Shown piece by piece: positions 31,501 to 41,800 of a stretch of DNA of 64,000 nucleotides. Below the pieces are notes generated by a model. It ran no database searches. It saw nothing but the letters and a program-made list of their open reading frames with translations, and was not told the DNA's origin. The position numbers and the translations under genes are program-made. The stretch is from Valencia hispanica (taxonomy: Eukaryota > Chordata > Actinopteri > Cyprinodontiformes > Valenciidae): the NCBI GenBank assembly GCA_963556495.2, contig OY747709.1, positions 23,199,400 through 23,263,399 on the forward strand. The letters run 5' to 3'. Position 1 is the first letter of the stretch. The number at the start of each line of letters is the position of its first letter.

Positions 31501-33581
31501 TGGCGGCATTCAAACTCTCTTTGCACTTTCCACCTCTGGAGGTGCACTGGGTATATCCCACAGACTGTCTGATGTTGACCTCTTTAAGATGCTCACATTT
31601 ATAATTCATACAAAGCAAACACACTCAGACACATTGTGGACCTTTTGATTACTTTGATGGGAAAGGGACATCTGGCAGCTTAGCTTACAACTAAACATCA
31701 GGTCAACAAGCAGTTAAAATAGCTCTAATATATATATTTTTAAAACAAACAAATTTCGAGTCGTTTTAAGATAAACTGAGGCTACTATAAGGGTGTTATC
31801 ATGGCAGTGCCAGTTTACTCCTGCCTGAGCGTGGAAGCGGGGGAAGCCTTAGTGGGCGGGGCTTCCAGCACATTAAGCATGCAGTAACCAGGGAGACTGG
31901 CGGAGTCGCGCCCAGCACAAGCCCATCACGACCCGCTTCAAAAGCGCCTGTGGCTGATAGTAGAGAGAGGAGAGTGCCTTGCGCTGCCGAGACTGAGTGG
32001 AGTTTCCCGCTGCAGAGATGCTCTGCGCCCGGTGACACCGAGCTGCAAAAGTCGCAGGAGGAATTCTCTCTACGGGGATAATCGGCGCCGTTTGATCACT
32101 CTTCCAAATGTGGGGAGCCCCTCTGCCCAAGCATCACACCCGAGGTTTGGATGCGAGATGGAAACATAGGGGATTCCTCTCGAGAACGCGCACCGTGAAG
32201 AAACTACAACCGGTTTAACACGAACAGAGGGAGAGAAGGATAGGACTGGAGGAGATTTGGTCAAAATGGTTCAAAACGTGGTTTTGGTGTTTCTCCGCAG
32301 GAGGTTGAGCCAGAGACCGAATGTGGAGGAGCTGGAGAGTCGAAACATTTTAAAACGTGAGTCTGACCTAACGACCACTGTTAGTAGCTTATTCATTGCA
32401 ATACAGTGTGTAGGAATGAAGTACACTCTATTGCAATATTAGGTATATGTTATTTAATTTATATTCTCTTTGCTTTCACAGTAAAATGTAAAGCTTTTCT
32501 AAATGTTTTCTTCATTTTCAGAAAGAAACGATCAGACAGAGCAGGAGGAGAGGAGGGAGATCAAACAGCGACTAAACAGAAAGGTACAACACTTTGGGTG
32601 ATTTACATATAACCAAGATGTGCATAACATATTATTGTTTCAAACTAATTTGGGTTTTTTGGGGGGGTTACGCTTCTCAGCTCAATCAGCGGCCCACGGT
32701 TGATGAGCTGCGGGAGAGGAAGATCCTGATCCGCTTCAGTGACTATGTGGAGGTGGCCAAAGCTCAGGACTATGACAGGAGAGCAGACAAGCCCTGGACT
32801 CGTCTCTCAGCTGCAGACAAGGTGTGTGTTTGTCAAGATAAAGTGCCCTTAAGATCTAGCTAAAAATAAATAAATAAATCACTATTTAGGTCAGAGATTA
32901 CAAAATTCCCCAAATTCGGTGACCAATCACTGAACACTACCAGGATGTTCATGTTGCTGTTATCAGCTTATCTCACAAAATCTCTCCCCCCTTTTAAATG
33001 TTTTATCCTGATTATGTGTTGTCTTTTTCCTGCTGTCGCACTGATATTCTCTGGTTGCTGGACGTCACTAGCTCAGGATGCTTTTAGGTTCACTGACGGT
33101 CTTTTTTTTTTTGGTCTTTTCCCCACAGGCTGCAATCCGGAAGGAGCTGAACGAGTTTAAGAGCACGGAGATGGAAGTGCACGCCTCAAGCAAACATCTA
33201 ACTAGGTTAGTATTGTGAGCGTGCGTGTCAGTGTGTAGTGTTAGGAAAATGCATGCCTCCTCTATTCTGGGCTGCAGCGGTCTATATTTAGCTCTCTTTG
33301 CACACGAGAAGGCTAAAGATAGATGGGAGTGCTTCTAAGGAGGGGGAGGTAGTCCCCTGGAGAGCTCAGTGTATCAGAGAGAGCGAAATAATGAAATTGT
33401 ACAAAGTCCTTGGTTGTGCATGTCTTGAAAGGAGGGTCTGAATTGTACCAGTGACCCAGAGAGTTTAAAAATAGCTCCTGATTAATGGCCACATAGCCGG
33501 ATTCGATGACAAAGGCACCCTTCTCCCATCCTCCGCATTAACACACAGCATGTTTGTCTTTTCAGGTTCCATCGGCCGTGA
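13555..33581 (+). CDS. phactr3: Phosphatase and actin regulator 3 (phactr3), 12 inferred coding exons
   Basis: Binds G-actin through RPEL motifs and PP1 through its C-terminus; acts at the cytoskeleton and nucleus. Inferred exons: 13555-13579, 15662-15826, 17078-17245, 18043-18258, 21504-21732, 23468-23718, 24803-24956, 32301-32356, 32522-32583, 32681-32821, 33129-33205, 33566-33581. All joins keep phase and give 519 residues, against about 559 in human as I recall. Residues such as [18 protein letters not shown] and the ending SKHLTRFHRP favour PHACTR3 over PHACTR1, 2 or 4. Three RPEL motifs lie at about 355-385, 403-421 and 443-460, then the PP1-binding LIRF and DKPWTRL. The N-terminal RPEL is not found. 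The start is uncertain: 13378 is in frame and would add 59 residues. The a/b paralogue cannot be told. Confidence 0.9.
15662..15826 (+). CDS. phactr3: phactr3 exon 2, basic conserved segment
   Basis: Acceptor TTCCTGCAG and donor G|GTACGA. It encodes the conserved [14 protein letters not shown] and the basic stretch [15 protein letters not shown], which in this family lies beside the N-terminal RPEL and acts as a nuclear localisation signal. The next exon found (17078) starts DVALSSS, with no RPEL. Confidence 0.88.
16445..16680. repeat. Fragment related to the 24993-25773 element
   Basis: Shares the order of words with the later copy: a short tract, CATAATTTTGTCACGCTTAA, and AAGATAATCTGGATAAATGC. 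No far terminal repeat is visible. Confidence 0.4.
17078..17245 (+). CDS. phactr3: phactr3 exon 3, low-complexity linker
   Basis: Acceptor CTTGAACAG, donor CTG|GTATAT. It codes for a Ser/Gly/Pro-rich linker with no motif. It is in phase with both neighbours. Confidence 0.75.
18043..18258 (+). CDS. phactr3: phactr3 exon 4, acidic linker
   Basis: Acceptor TACTTTAG, donor ATG|GTGAGT. It codes for a Glu-rich then Pro-rich segment. The position and phase fit the variable middle of the protein. Confidence 0.78.
18388..19475. repeat. Local tandem duplication containing two (TTCC)n arrays
   Basis: A unit starting TGTGGTCCTCCTGTGC at 18507 recurs at 18919. Each copy carries a (TTCC)n array (18611-18704 and 19041-19164), then the shared stretch AAGCTCAAAA-CTGAGTCTAG, then the left end of a Tc1-like element. 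The second copy leads into the full element at 19327. Open frames through the arrays (PSFL repeats) are meaningless. Confidence 0.8.
19327..19919 (+). mobile_element. Internally deleted Tc1-like transposon
   Basis: Terminal inverted repeats CAGTGGGGCAAAAAAGTATT and its complement (ending GCCCAACTG) bound 593 bp. Internal codons near 19600-19690 resemble Tc1 transposase ([17 protein letters not shown], then MWSDETK after a frameshift). The copy is therefore dead. A stub of the same left end sits at 18788-18918. Confidence 0.85.
20219..20540 (-). repeat. Degenerate interspersed repeat
   Basis: It starts with CCTTCATTGTCCCACAATGG-type sequence, followed by runs of short A-rich words. This is typical of the reverse complement of a fish LINE or SINE end. 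The family is not certain. Confidence 0.4.
21504..21732 (+). CDS. phactr3: phactr3 exon 5
   Basis: Acceptor AATTGTAG, donor TG|GTTAGT. It encodes [12 protein letters not shown] and [16 protein letters not shown], matching the conserved segment before the C-terminal RPEL block. The intron before it (18259-21503) holds the duplication and Tc1 copy listed above. Confidence 0.87.
22110..22985 (-). mobile_element. Degenerate Tc1/mariner-like transposon
   Basis: Minus-strand codons near 22414-22656 read [18 protein letters not shown], a Tc1-type transposase signature. Flanking text such as GGCCACTCCAAAAACATTG is typical of fish copies. Stops interrupt the frame. Confidence 0.7.
23468..23718 (+). 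CDS. phactr3: phactr3 exon 6
   Basis: Acceptor CCCCTCAG, donor CTG|GTGGGT. It encodes an acidic EAEENKENV segment and SWNDSVISG, which leads into GTLPRRL of exon 7 as in the family. Confidence 0.86.
24355..24745. mobile_element. Fragment of a Tc1-like non-autonomous element
   Basis: Contains CAAAAGTTGCGACATCTGTG and the ending GTGTTGCGTTTATATTT...CAGTGTATA, which I recognise as common ends of a fish Tc1-like family. There is no coding potential. Confidence 0.5.
24803..24956 (+). CDS. phactr3: phactr3 exon 7, first C-terminal RPEL
   Basis: Acceptor GTTGCAG, donor GAA|GTAAGA. It encodes [20 protein letters not shown], a clear RPEL actin-binding motif, then [12 protein letters not shown]. The next exon is 7.3 kb away. 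Confidence 0.93.
24993..25773. mobile_element. MITE-like element with terminal inverted repeats
   Basis: Left end GCTGTGAAAAAAGTGTTTG (24995-) and right end CAAACACTTTTTCACAGC (to 25771) are inverted copies about 780 bp apart. It starts 37 bp after the exon 7 donor. A related fragment lies at about 16445-16680. Confidence 0.7.
25935..25986 (+). repeat. L2-type LINE tail
   Basis: CCCTCTGGGATCAATAAAGTATTTTTGAAT is the 3' end seen on the two longer L2-like copies (27095 and 59460). Only the tail is present. Confidence 0.6.
27095..27718 (-). mobile_element. 5'-truncated L2-like LINE with reverse-transcriptase C-terminus
   Basis: The minus strand encodes 182 codons (27709-27161) with [20 protein letters not shown] and [17 protein letters not shown], typical of the region after the polymerase core in fish L2/CR1-like elements. 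It ends with the shared 3' tail. The first ATG is only internal; the rest of ORF2 is lost by 5' truncation. The 5' edge forms a perfect hairpin (27681-27760). Confidence 0.85.
27681..27760. repeat. Perfect 38-bp inverted repeat with 4-nt loop
   Basis: 27681-27718 is exactly the reverse complement of 27723-27760, with loop TTGC. It lies at the 5' truncation point of the LINE copy. Confidence 0.95.
28974..28986. promoter_or_regulatory. RFX X-box-like palindrome in intron 7
   Basis: GTTGCTAAGCAAC is a near-ideal palindromic X-box with a 1-nt spacer. It sits in an intronic stretch richer in CpG than its surroundings. A regulatory role is inferred only from the motif. Confidence 0.45.
31850..32290 (+). 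promoter_or_regulatory. phactr3: Probable internal promoter and alternative 5' exon of phactr3
   Basis: GC-rich, CpG-containing sequence with a GC box GTGGGCGGGGC (31852-31862), unlike the AT-rich intron around it. It reaches directly into exon 8. An ATG at 32266 reads in frame through the exon 8 acceptor into the RPEL coding sequence. That would give a short protein of about 130 residues starting [12 protein letters not shown], with two RPELs and the PP1 site. This is inferred from composition and frame only. Confidence 0.45.
32301..33581 (+). CDS. phactr3: phactr3 exons 8-12, RPEL motifs and PP1-binding tail
   Basis: Exon 8 gives [17 protein letters not shown] and exon 10 gives [16 protein letters not shown], two RPEL motifs. 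These are followed by [21 protein letters not shown] and an ending in LTRFHRP-stop (TGA 33579-33581). The LIRF (RVxF-type) plus the downstream Arg/Trp is the known PP1 docking surface of the PHACTR family. All five exons have clean GT-AG borders. Confidence 0.93.
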
Positions 33582-34643
33582 AAGTGAAGAGTTTCTTCTG
33601 TGAAGAAATGCTGAGCTTAGAATTTTTCTGAAGCTGCCTGACGCCGCTCAGTGGTGACACATCGAAGAGCCTGAAGCCTTTTTTTTTCTAGTGTCTTCAG
33701 CGTGTCTTTAACTTTCTTCCAGCGCCCTCATATTATCAGTACGATGAAAACGGGTGTAGGAGAAATGACAGAGGGATGTTTGCAGCATTGCATCCTGGAG
33801 ACTGCCGGATGCGGCGTGGAAGCGGGCAGGTGGAGGAGACTTTGGTGGAAACCCTCTGACGCTCAGGACAAGAGCAGAAGGGGGGGGGGGGAAACAATCC
33901 TGTCATTAATTTTTTTGTACTAATTCAAGGACTACTTTGACAAATCGGTGTGAATCCATGTAGTGGGAAGAAGTAGTGCATGTGACCACCTTTTCTTAAC
34001 TGATGAATAATGTGTCACTTGGACTGTGTACAGACTGTGAAGTCGGGTGAGAATGTGTGTTGGGGAGGACTTTGATATTAACTGTATATACAGTATGTCA
34101 ATCAGAATGGGACTGACGGTGTCTTTACTGAAAAGAGAAATACCTTTGTAAGCACTACTTAAAAGCTGTCTTCAAAATACAACCTGTTTTTTAAGAATGG
34201 CCAGTGTCTTCATCTTACAAACTCTTTTATTTCCAATTACGAATGAGGTTAACAAGTGGTTTAAAAAACAACTGAATACATTTAGGATTTTCAATATTCA
34301 AGCAACTTCAAGCAATACTAAAGTATTACTGCAGTGTTTAAAAATATCAAAACCATGCACAATCTAATGCCCTGCTTGGGTTAACACCAAAGGGATTTAA
34401 TTTAGATTTGATTGTAAAGAACATTCTCCAAAAATGTTGAAGCATCTAGCAAAAAAAAAAAAAAAAAAAAAAAAGACTGCATATGAGGAACAAATCCAGC
34501 TCACAAACAACTGGATAAATCTACATAAAACAAAAGAAACTGGAGTAAAAACATTGTATGTGAGCACAGTGGAAACCACATGTTTACATACACCTTGGTT
34601 CATTGTGTAGAGTAACCTCTGGCCACCTCCAAATCTGGCTCCA
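33582..34643. other. phactr3 3' UTR and convergent gap to sycp2
   Basis: A tail-to-tail interval of about 1.06 kb. It contains a G run near 33880 and an A run of about 24 (34450-34473). No clear AATAAA on the plus strand close to the stop was found. TTTATT near 34226 could serve as a minus-strand poly(A) signal for sycp2. Confidence 0.4.
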
Positions 34644-37600
34644 TCAGGGGAAAAACAAGGCATGTAGTCCTCTCTTCACACTCTGGATCTCTCCCTCCAG
34701 CTATGAGTGGTGCAAAGGAGTCAGAGGAAATCATTACAAACATTTAAGACAGTTTTCAGTACTGGATGTTGGAGTGGATATCAAAAGTAGGGGTGCACCG
34801 ATCCGATTTTAGGATCGGATATCAGCCGCGGTACTGACAACATAGCTGGATCGAGGATCGGAAAAATGAACAGATCCACTGGCCAATCCAGGATTTTTTT
34901 TGTCGCAGCAGAACGTATTTCATGCGTCATCTTCACGTGTGTCGCATGCTAGAAGCAACATGGAGCGAGCCAGAGGGTCGGCTGTGTGGAGATATTTCAC
35001 GCTTGCCACGCCAACTAGTTTGTCGGCTGTTTGCAATGTCTGCAAAGTAGATGTTTCGAGGTGAGGTGGTATTACTGCAAAGTACAACACTACCACTTTA
35101 ATCAAGCTCATCCAGAAACACTATGCTAAGGAGCACGCTGAATTCCTGCACCTCAGCAAAACAAAAGGAGCGGGGTCAAAAAGGAAAAAAAGAAGTCTTA
35201 GTTATGTTTAGTTTGTAAAGTCTGGTACCTTTAGTCTCTTCAAGTAAGGTATAAGGTGGAGGGTATACATACATTATTTATCATTAATTCAACAATAGTA
35301 ATAATAATAAAACAATCGGATCGGTATCGGGTATCGACAGATACACAAAGCCCAGACATCGGTGCACCCCTAATTAAAAGTCCACAAAACTCTGTTCAAA
35401 TGCCAAGTTTTAGTGATAAAATGTAGACCATAAAAAATAAATCTCAAAACCTTTCCCACTTTCAATGTGACAAAATATCCTGTACACCTTGAACTAATAC
35501 TCTATTGAAGCACCTTTTTTTGAAATAATGTCACCATTCAGTCGTCTTTGCTTGGGGTCTGTCAGCTTCCCACAATCTACCTTGCCAATTTTATGGCAGA
35601 GTTTTATGGCAGAGTGAAGGGCAGGACATAAAAGCCAGATTTTAGGCTAAAGACTCATCAGTGTTGGTGACAACTCACCATTTCATTGAGGAGTCTGTCC
35701 TGAATCGCCTTCATGTCTTTCTTTATCAGGCCCATCTGAGAACAACAGGCGAGATAAGACAGAATTTGGTGTGTTAGTAAATTTATGACATGAAGAAAGC
35801 AGAGTAAAGGTTTTAGATACTAAAGCAGTGATTACAATCCTTGACGTGGTTTCACTTCAAAATAAAAGTTTCTCCAACGCCAATGACTGGGATTTGGACA
35901 GTTATTCATTCCCACAGCAGCAACACAGTTAATCATAAATTTGACAAGTATGTGAGAGTCAGACCTCTGATTTGAACACTCCCTCTTCATAATCCCAGTT
36001 GTGACTAGAGGTACTTTGGAAGCTTCTCTTCAGTGTGTCATTTCTGGAAGAAGCAGGCACACAAACAAAAGATAGAAGAGCTAAAGAACAGAGGTAAAGA
36101 TTATAAAATAAAAATGCAGATAAACGACACATTTTAAGAAAATGGCAAAAAAATAATTGGGTGACAGAATGACTTCAAATTAAAAATTATTTATAGAATA
36201 AATAAAAAAGTTAAAATAGGGATTCAGAGACAAAAAATTAACACCCTCTATTAGATAGTTTAGAATGCTTAATTGCTGCATGCAATCTATAAATGTCAAC
36301 ATGGTCAAGAACGATCATGTTCCACCATTTAAGGCCAATGTCTAAGCCGCAACACAGCATGTGCGGAATATCAAGATTGTTAGTTCCGCTGCCACATTAA
36401 CAAATACTTCACCAATGCAGTTGGATGCTCACCTTACCGACCACACTGCAACCATCCCAGAATACTGTTTCCAGGTGGTGCCTAAGTTTATGTTTTCTAG
36501 GAAAATACACATTCAAAATATCTGTTGATCACAAACATGAGGCAATGAATATGTCAAAAATTTGATTTTTGACTCAATCGGAAGTGAAAGGTGATCCGGA
36601 GGTCAAATACTATTCAGACATTTTTTCCCCTGTTTATTAACTGTGTCAAAACTCTCGCACACTTTGTTAAATAAACACATCAACCTACATCTATTTCCAT
36701 ATCCATATATTTAGATATACTTAATTGTGTTAATTAAAAATCCAATCAAGATAAGGGATACATGTTCTGATACAGTAAAAGGGATAATCTTGTAATTCCT
36801 TCATTTTCTCTATTTTCTTTCCTACTGCTATCAAAGAACTTACAGGATTTCTTTTATGTGTTAAATTTCTTAGAAAAAGAAAAGTCAAAATCAGAATTGG
36901 CAAGTGAGATTACAGGAAAACTGGAAATCTATATCGGTCAGGAAAAGCCTGATCAGTCCATCTCAATTTAACTATTATTCTGAAATTATAGAAACAAACA
37001 TGCTTCTGTCAGAGTTGTGGTAAAATACATTACAGTCTGCTCGGATTATTCATTTCTAAATGTTGACGATTGCATATGACTGCTATCAGCTAATCATATG
37101 AAAAGCGGACTTAAAGCCAATGATGTAAACATTGATACAGTAGTAACTCTGTCACTGTACAATGAAAGTACAGAGATATGCATAAGGACACGTAGCCTTC
37201 ATGCAACAGCTCCACAAAGCGTATTTAAAACACACGCTGAACTGTTTGAGTTACTACAGTGTAATATAAGTTTAGAATCCAGGTGGAAGCAGGTTAATGT
37301 GATACATGTCTGTACTAAAACCTGGTCCTTCTGCTTCGTTTATTTAGGTTGAAGCAACAACAAAAACAGATTTAGAGCAATATTTAGAAAAGGGACTGTT
37401 TTAGCAACTATATTTGTTTCCAAGAGCAAAACATAAATTTTATAATCAGACACAAAAAGGACATCGCTTGGATTATAGAGTATGTGAGAGTTAAAGCATA
37501 AGAATCGTCGGGTTTAATCTGGGTGCTGGCTGGATAACAGTCATGCGCTGCACGAAGGCAAATCATCTGTAAATCCCTATTAGTTATATAAAGAAGCAGT

Positions 37601-38894
37601 GGCAAGATCTCTTCAAAAATAAATTGTGCTGCACGGATACATATTTGGTTTCTGATTATAGCCCAGAGGGGGAAATAATTTTCCACTTAACCCCTTTAAT
37701 CCTTGTTCTGTTGAATAAACAAGTGTGTTCTTCGATGTTTTACAGAATATTTTAGTCCAAGCCTGAGGTAAAAACATTTTTTTTTTAATCACTGATCAGT
37801 GAGTGTGGCTAAAGAGCAACATGACTCTTTCAGTTTCTACAGAAACACACAGAAGTCTTTAATTCACCTCTTGGTTTCCTGCTTCTGGTAAGTATGGAAA
37901 GTCATCATCTGCTTTTTCCAGAATATCTGCAAGAGAAGATTCAGAATGATGATTGTCAACCATTTAAATGAACATTAAAGATTTATAAACTGGCTCGTCT
38001 AAATGAGATTTTTTTTAATGTTAGTTTTAGATTCAGGTAAAACTAGTTCATGTGACCCACTGTCAGATCTTTCTCCATGCTTTTCAGCATGTTGTCATCT
38101 TGTTCCATCTCCTGGATCTCCTCCAAAAGGACCTTTTGAACTAGGCCAACCTTCTGAAGTCTGTGCAGAGCAGAAAACAATTAACCATAAATTGCAAATT
38201 TTTATCGCACAAAGCCAACACATTGAACATTTGGAGCCTATACAGCATGCAAATACTCAGAAACCGGAAATGTAGAGCTACTATAGAACAAAAGACAGAG
38301 AATCAGCTATTTTGTCCAAAAAAAATCGTACAGAAAGTCAGATGTGCACCATTATTTTTAGGTTAAATTTCCATGTGATTAAAAGGTTAGAAATACTTTA
38401 TTCATAACAATAAAATATCCCCAAACAGACCTGTTTTTGTTAAGCTGGACACCAATGGAGGAAATATGCTGCTGAACAGCCTTGGAAGACTGTTTGTTGT
38501 AGATCTCCATCATCTTGCAACGGTTCTGAAAACATTTATTATAAAGTCATAACGTGCAATCAAGATGAGTCACAGCGGAGTCTGTTCTTGAATTTAGTCA
38601 CTGCTTCCTAAAACAAGTCTTACAGGAGGAGTATTTATGGCGATACATGGTTTCAGAAAGGGCATGGACATAAAAGAAAGCACTGGAAATCGCTGTATGT
38701 TGTGTGTATTATTGTGAGCATGTAAACCTGGAATTTGCTTTTTAGCTCAGAGCTCAACTGCTGACAAAGGTTGTTTGGGTTTAGAGTCCTTTCTGGCAAC
38801 TCTGAATCCTCCTCCATGTCTCCATCCACCTCTTCACCCTCCCAGTGACTGGAGCTCATGCGCCTCAGCTCATCCACAATAGACACCTCGGCAA
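34644..38894 (-). CDS. sycp2: sycp2 exons 37-43: C-terminal coiled-coil region
   Basis: Codes for about residues 1338-1541, with helical heptad-like stretches such as [20 protein letters not shown] and [19 protein letters not shown]. The last exon, starting [11 protein letters not shown], ends in a TGA at 34644-34646. In mammals this end forms the coiled coil with SYCP3. The final intron holds a hAT-like element. Confidence 0.88.
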
Positions 38895-41800
38895 CTGTGA
38901 GTAGAACACATCCAGACATTTATTCGGACATGAGTAGCTTTCGTTGTTGTTTCTTTGAAGACAAAATCAGATCATTTTTTTAAAATGTATTTAAATTGCC
39001 CAAACCTAGACAAAACGTATGGTAAAATAGTCAAAATGGTGAAAACAATATTTCATCATGTAGAGTTAAAGCATTTAAGAGTAATGACATGACTCATGGC
39101 TTTAACAGGCCTTCTATGTGGGATTACTACCAGTGGTGTTCTGGCTTTTTGACAAAAAACAATTAATATGCCTTACAAGACTTGAACAGTTTTCTTGGCT
39201 TCATTCGAGGAGAACGCTGGCCTCTAATCTTGCTTTTCTTCTTCTCCTCTTCTTTCTCATCTTCTTCTGAATTACTGGATGATGAGATGCAGCGCTTATA
39301 AGTGGGTCCTAAAAGACATGTCCACGCATTAAGGTTTGTACAAGTTGTACTAATATCTAGTATTAATTCTTATGTTTTTAGTGATGTAATGAACTGCAAC
39401 TGTGCTTGTTTGTCAGTTGCCTCTATGAAACTTTAGCTGTATAAAAACAACATTATACCTGAAACAAGATGCTGTGTCAGCTCAAGGTTCTTGTCTGTGA
39501 CCGGTGTTTTCTATCAGTATAAAGAGTGATGTGTTAGACTCTTATTTCATGATCATATATATTCACCAATCATAATCATAATCATAATGATGTAATAAGC
39601 CATGTCCACTATTTTTTTTTTATTTACACCCCTTTCAGCAATCCACCAACATCTTACATATGGTGCTAAAACAATCGATGTTTTAGCACATTTTAAAGAG
39701 TAAAATGAAAAGGGTAATTTCTGATGGATGGATGGACTTTTAGAGAATGTTATTCAGGGAAACAAATATCTTCAAAGTACCAAACGTAGAAAACACATCA
39801 AATTCTATACATTTCCTATACTTACAGTATAAATACAATATAACACATTAAAGGTAAATATATATATCAGGAAAAGAGATAAAAACCTCTCTTAAAGACA
39901 TGGTCAGCGCAGCAGTAGAGCTGTCCTTTATTCTTCTACTGAGTACTGATGACTTTGGAGATGACCGGCTTAGTGAACCCAGGGAAACTGAGGACACTTT
40001 ACTGAGGTCAAGGTGACAACCATTGGTTAAGGTGTCCCCAGGGAACGGCGACTGAGGGGGACACGGTGCAGGTGGTTTGTCTAGCTCTAGAAGAGTCGAT
40101 GTCAAGAGTGGCTGTGTGGATGGAGACAAAAGGGACTGAGGCGCTGAGGACAGATGCTGCTGGCCTGCACAAATCTGGAAATAAACGATTGGAAGAGAGG
40201 ACGTCATGACAAATCATAGATGTAAGGAGATATCTCAGCTCATTTCTGTAATTATGTCTGCCATGGATCAGAGACAAGGACCGATGAGGACATTAGGAAG
40301 GAGATGAAGTGCAAAAGTGATATTATCAGCCTGGAATTATAAAACATTTTTCAATCATCCTGTTTCACTGTTCATAATATCTTACGCAATCAAAACATTT
40401 TTATAATAACTATGCGACTTATGTAACTTATCAAGCGACTTATTCCCATGTATGGTCTAGTTCCAGTTTTAGCAAAATGGTCCCATGCTACTCAATGAAC
40501 TGCCCAGCCCAGGCAAAGATTATAACTATTCTACAATGACCTTGTGATAAATTTAAGGCACAACTCAGCGATTTTAAATATTTTTGAAATAAATGTTATT
40601 AATATCAGTAAATGTCAATGGTTTTGCCTTATAGGTAATGAAAGCCCGTGACATTAATTAATAAACAAATGGCAGCCAACTGTAAAGAAAATCCATGTAA
40701 TGCTGTGTAATGTTGTGCTTATAAGTTTATATACAGTTTCTACTTTTTTTGCAGATTTTTCAGAGAAGAATATCTGTAAGAAACTTTTTCTTTCACTCAT
40801 TGTCACAGGTTGGATTCAGCCCTTTTTACATCATGACTTGACATGACACGAGTTTGAAGACTGCTGATTAGGATTTACAGTCTATTAGATATTGTTTTAT
40901 ATCCTTTGCCTGACTGATAAGGTTCAACTACCTTCTCTCACAGATCCACTGATAACTGTTTTGCTTTCTCCATGACTGAGAATTCAGCAACATCAGTGAA
41001 TGAAACAAGCAGAAGTCTGTCCTGGACCCAGAAACTTTGACCTTTTCTAAACACATAATAATTACAGGAGAACAGATCACAGATGAAGGTGGTTACCGTT
41101 ATTGACTATTTAAAGCCATCTGTATCAATTTGTGAGTATGTTATCAGGCCCGAACTTCTAGGTTATGTGAATCTTTGGTTAGGGTCACTTGGGTAGTTTT
41201 AATAATCATTATGATTTAAAAAGGGCAAACTCAATTGTCTAATACTAAATGGTTAGGAGGTTGACCTACCTCAGCAAGTTCACTGGGGGGACTGGGTTCA
41301 GGGGTCTGACCTACCAGTGAACAGGCAGAGGGGGCAGACGGGATGGACGGAGTCTTGGAAGAGCTCTGTTTGTTCCCTGCATGGTAGAAAAAAGACGGTT
41401 TGCACTGCCCTTTACTGCTGACTGTCGAGCGAACTTTGGGTAGCAGCAGGATTGGAGAGGGGGTGTCCTGGCAGGGAGGATTTATGGTGATAGGGAGTGG
41501 GGATCCCCACGGGGTGAAGACAGTGGAGCAGGTCAAACCCAAGGTTGGAGCTGACCTCTCAGCAGCTGTGAGGGTCCAAAGTAAACACAGATGTTCTAAC
41601 AGCTGGCTTCAGATATTGGTCAGAGCACAGAAGTTCAACATATACACCCTTTCTACATAGTGTTATACGGTTTAAGGCTTGGAGAGCAGAAGACTTTCCT
41701 ACATAACATCTAAGAAGCACCACATGCAAATGAGAGACGAATGAACATACATTTTTGCAGGTACAGAGATTGAGAGGTGAATTTCTTCAAAACAGAAACA

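Larger units (their letters stand above)
24957..32300. other. phactr3: Large phactr3 intron 7
   Basis: Besides the MITE, the LINE copy and the X-box listed separately, it holds no exon that I can support. A mildly CpG-containing stretch lies at about 28960-29110. From 31800 to 32290 the sequence is GC-rich and promoter-like. Confidence 0.5.
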
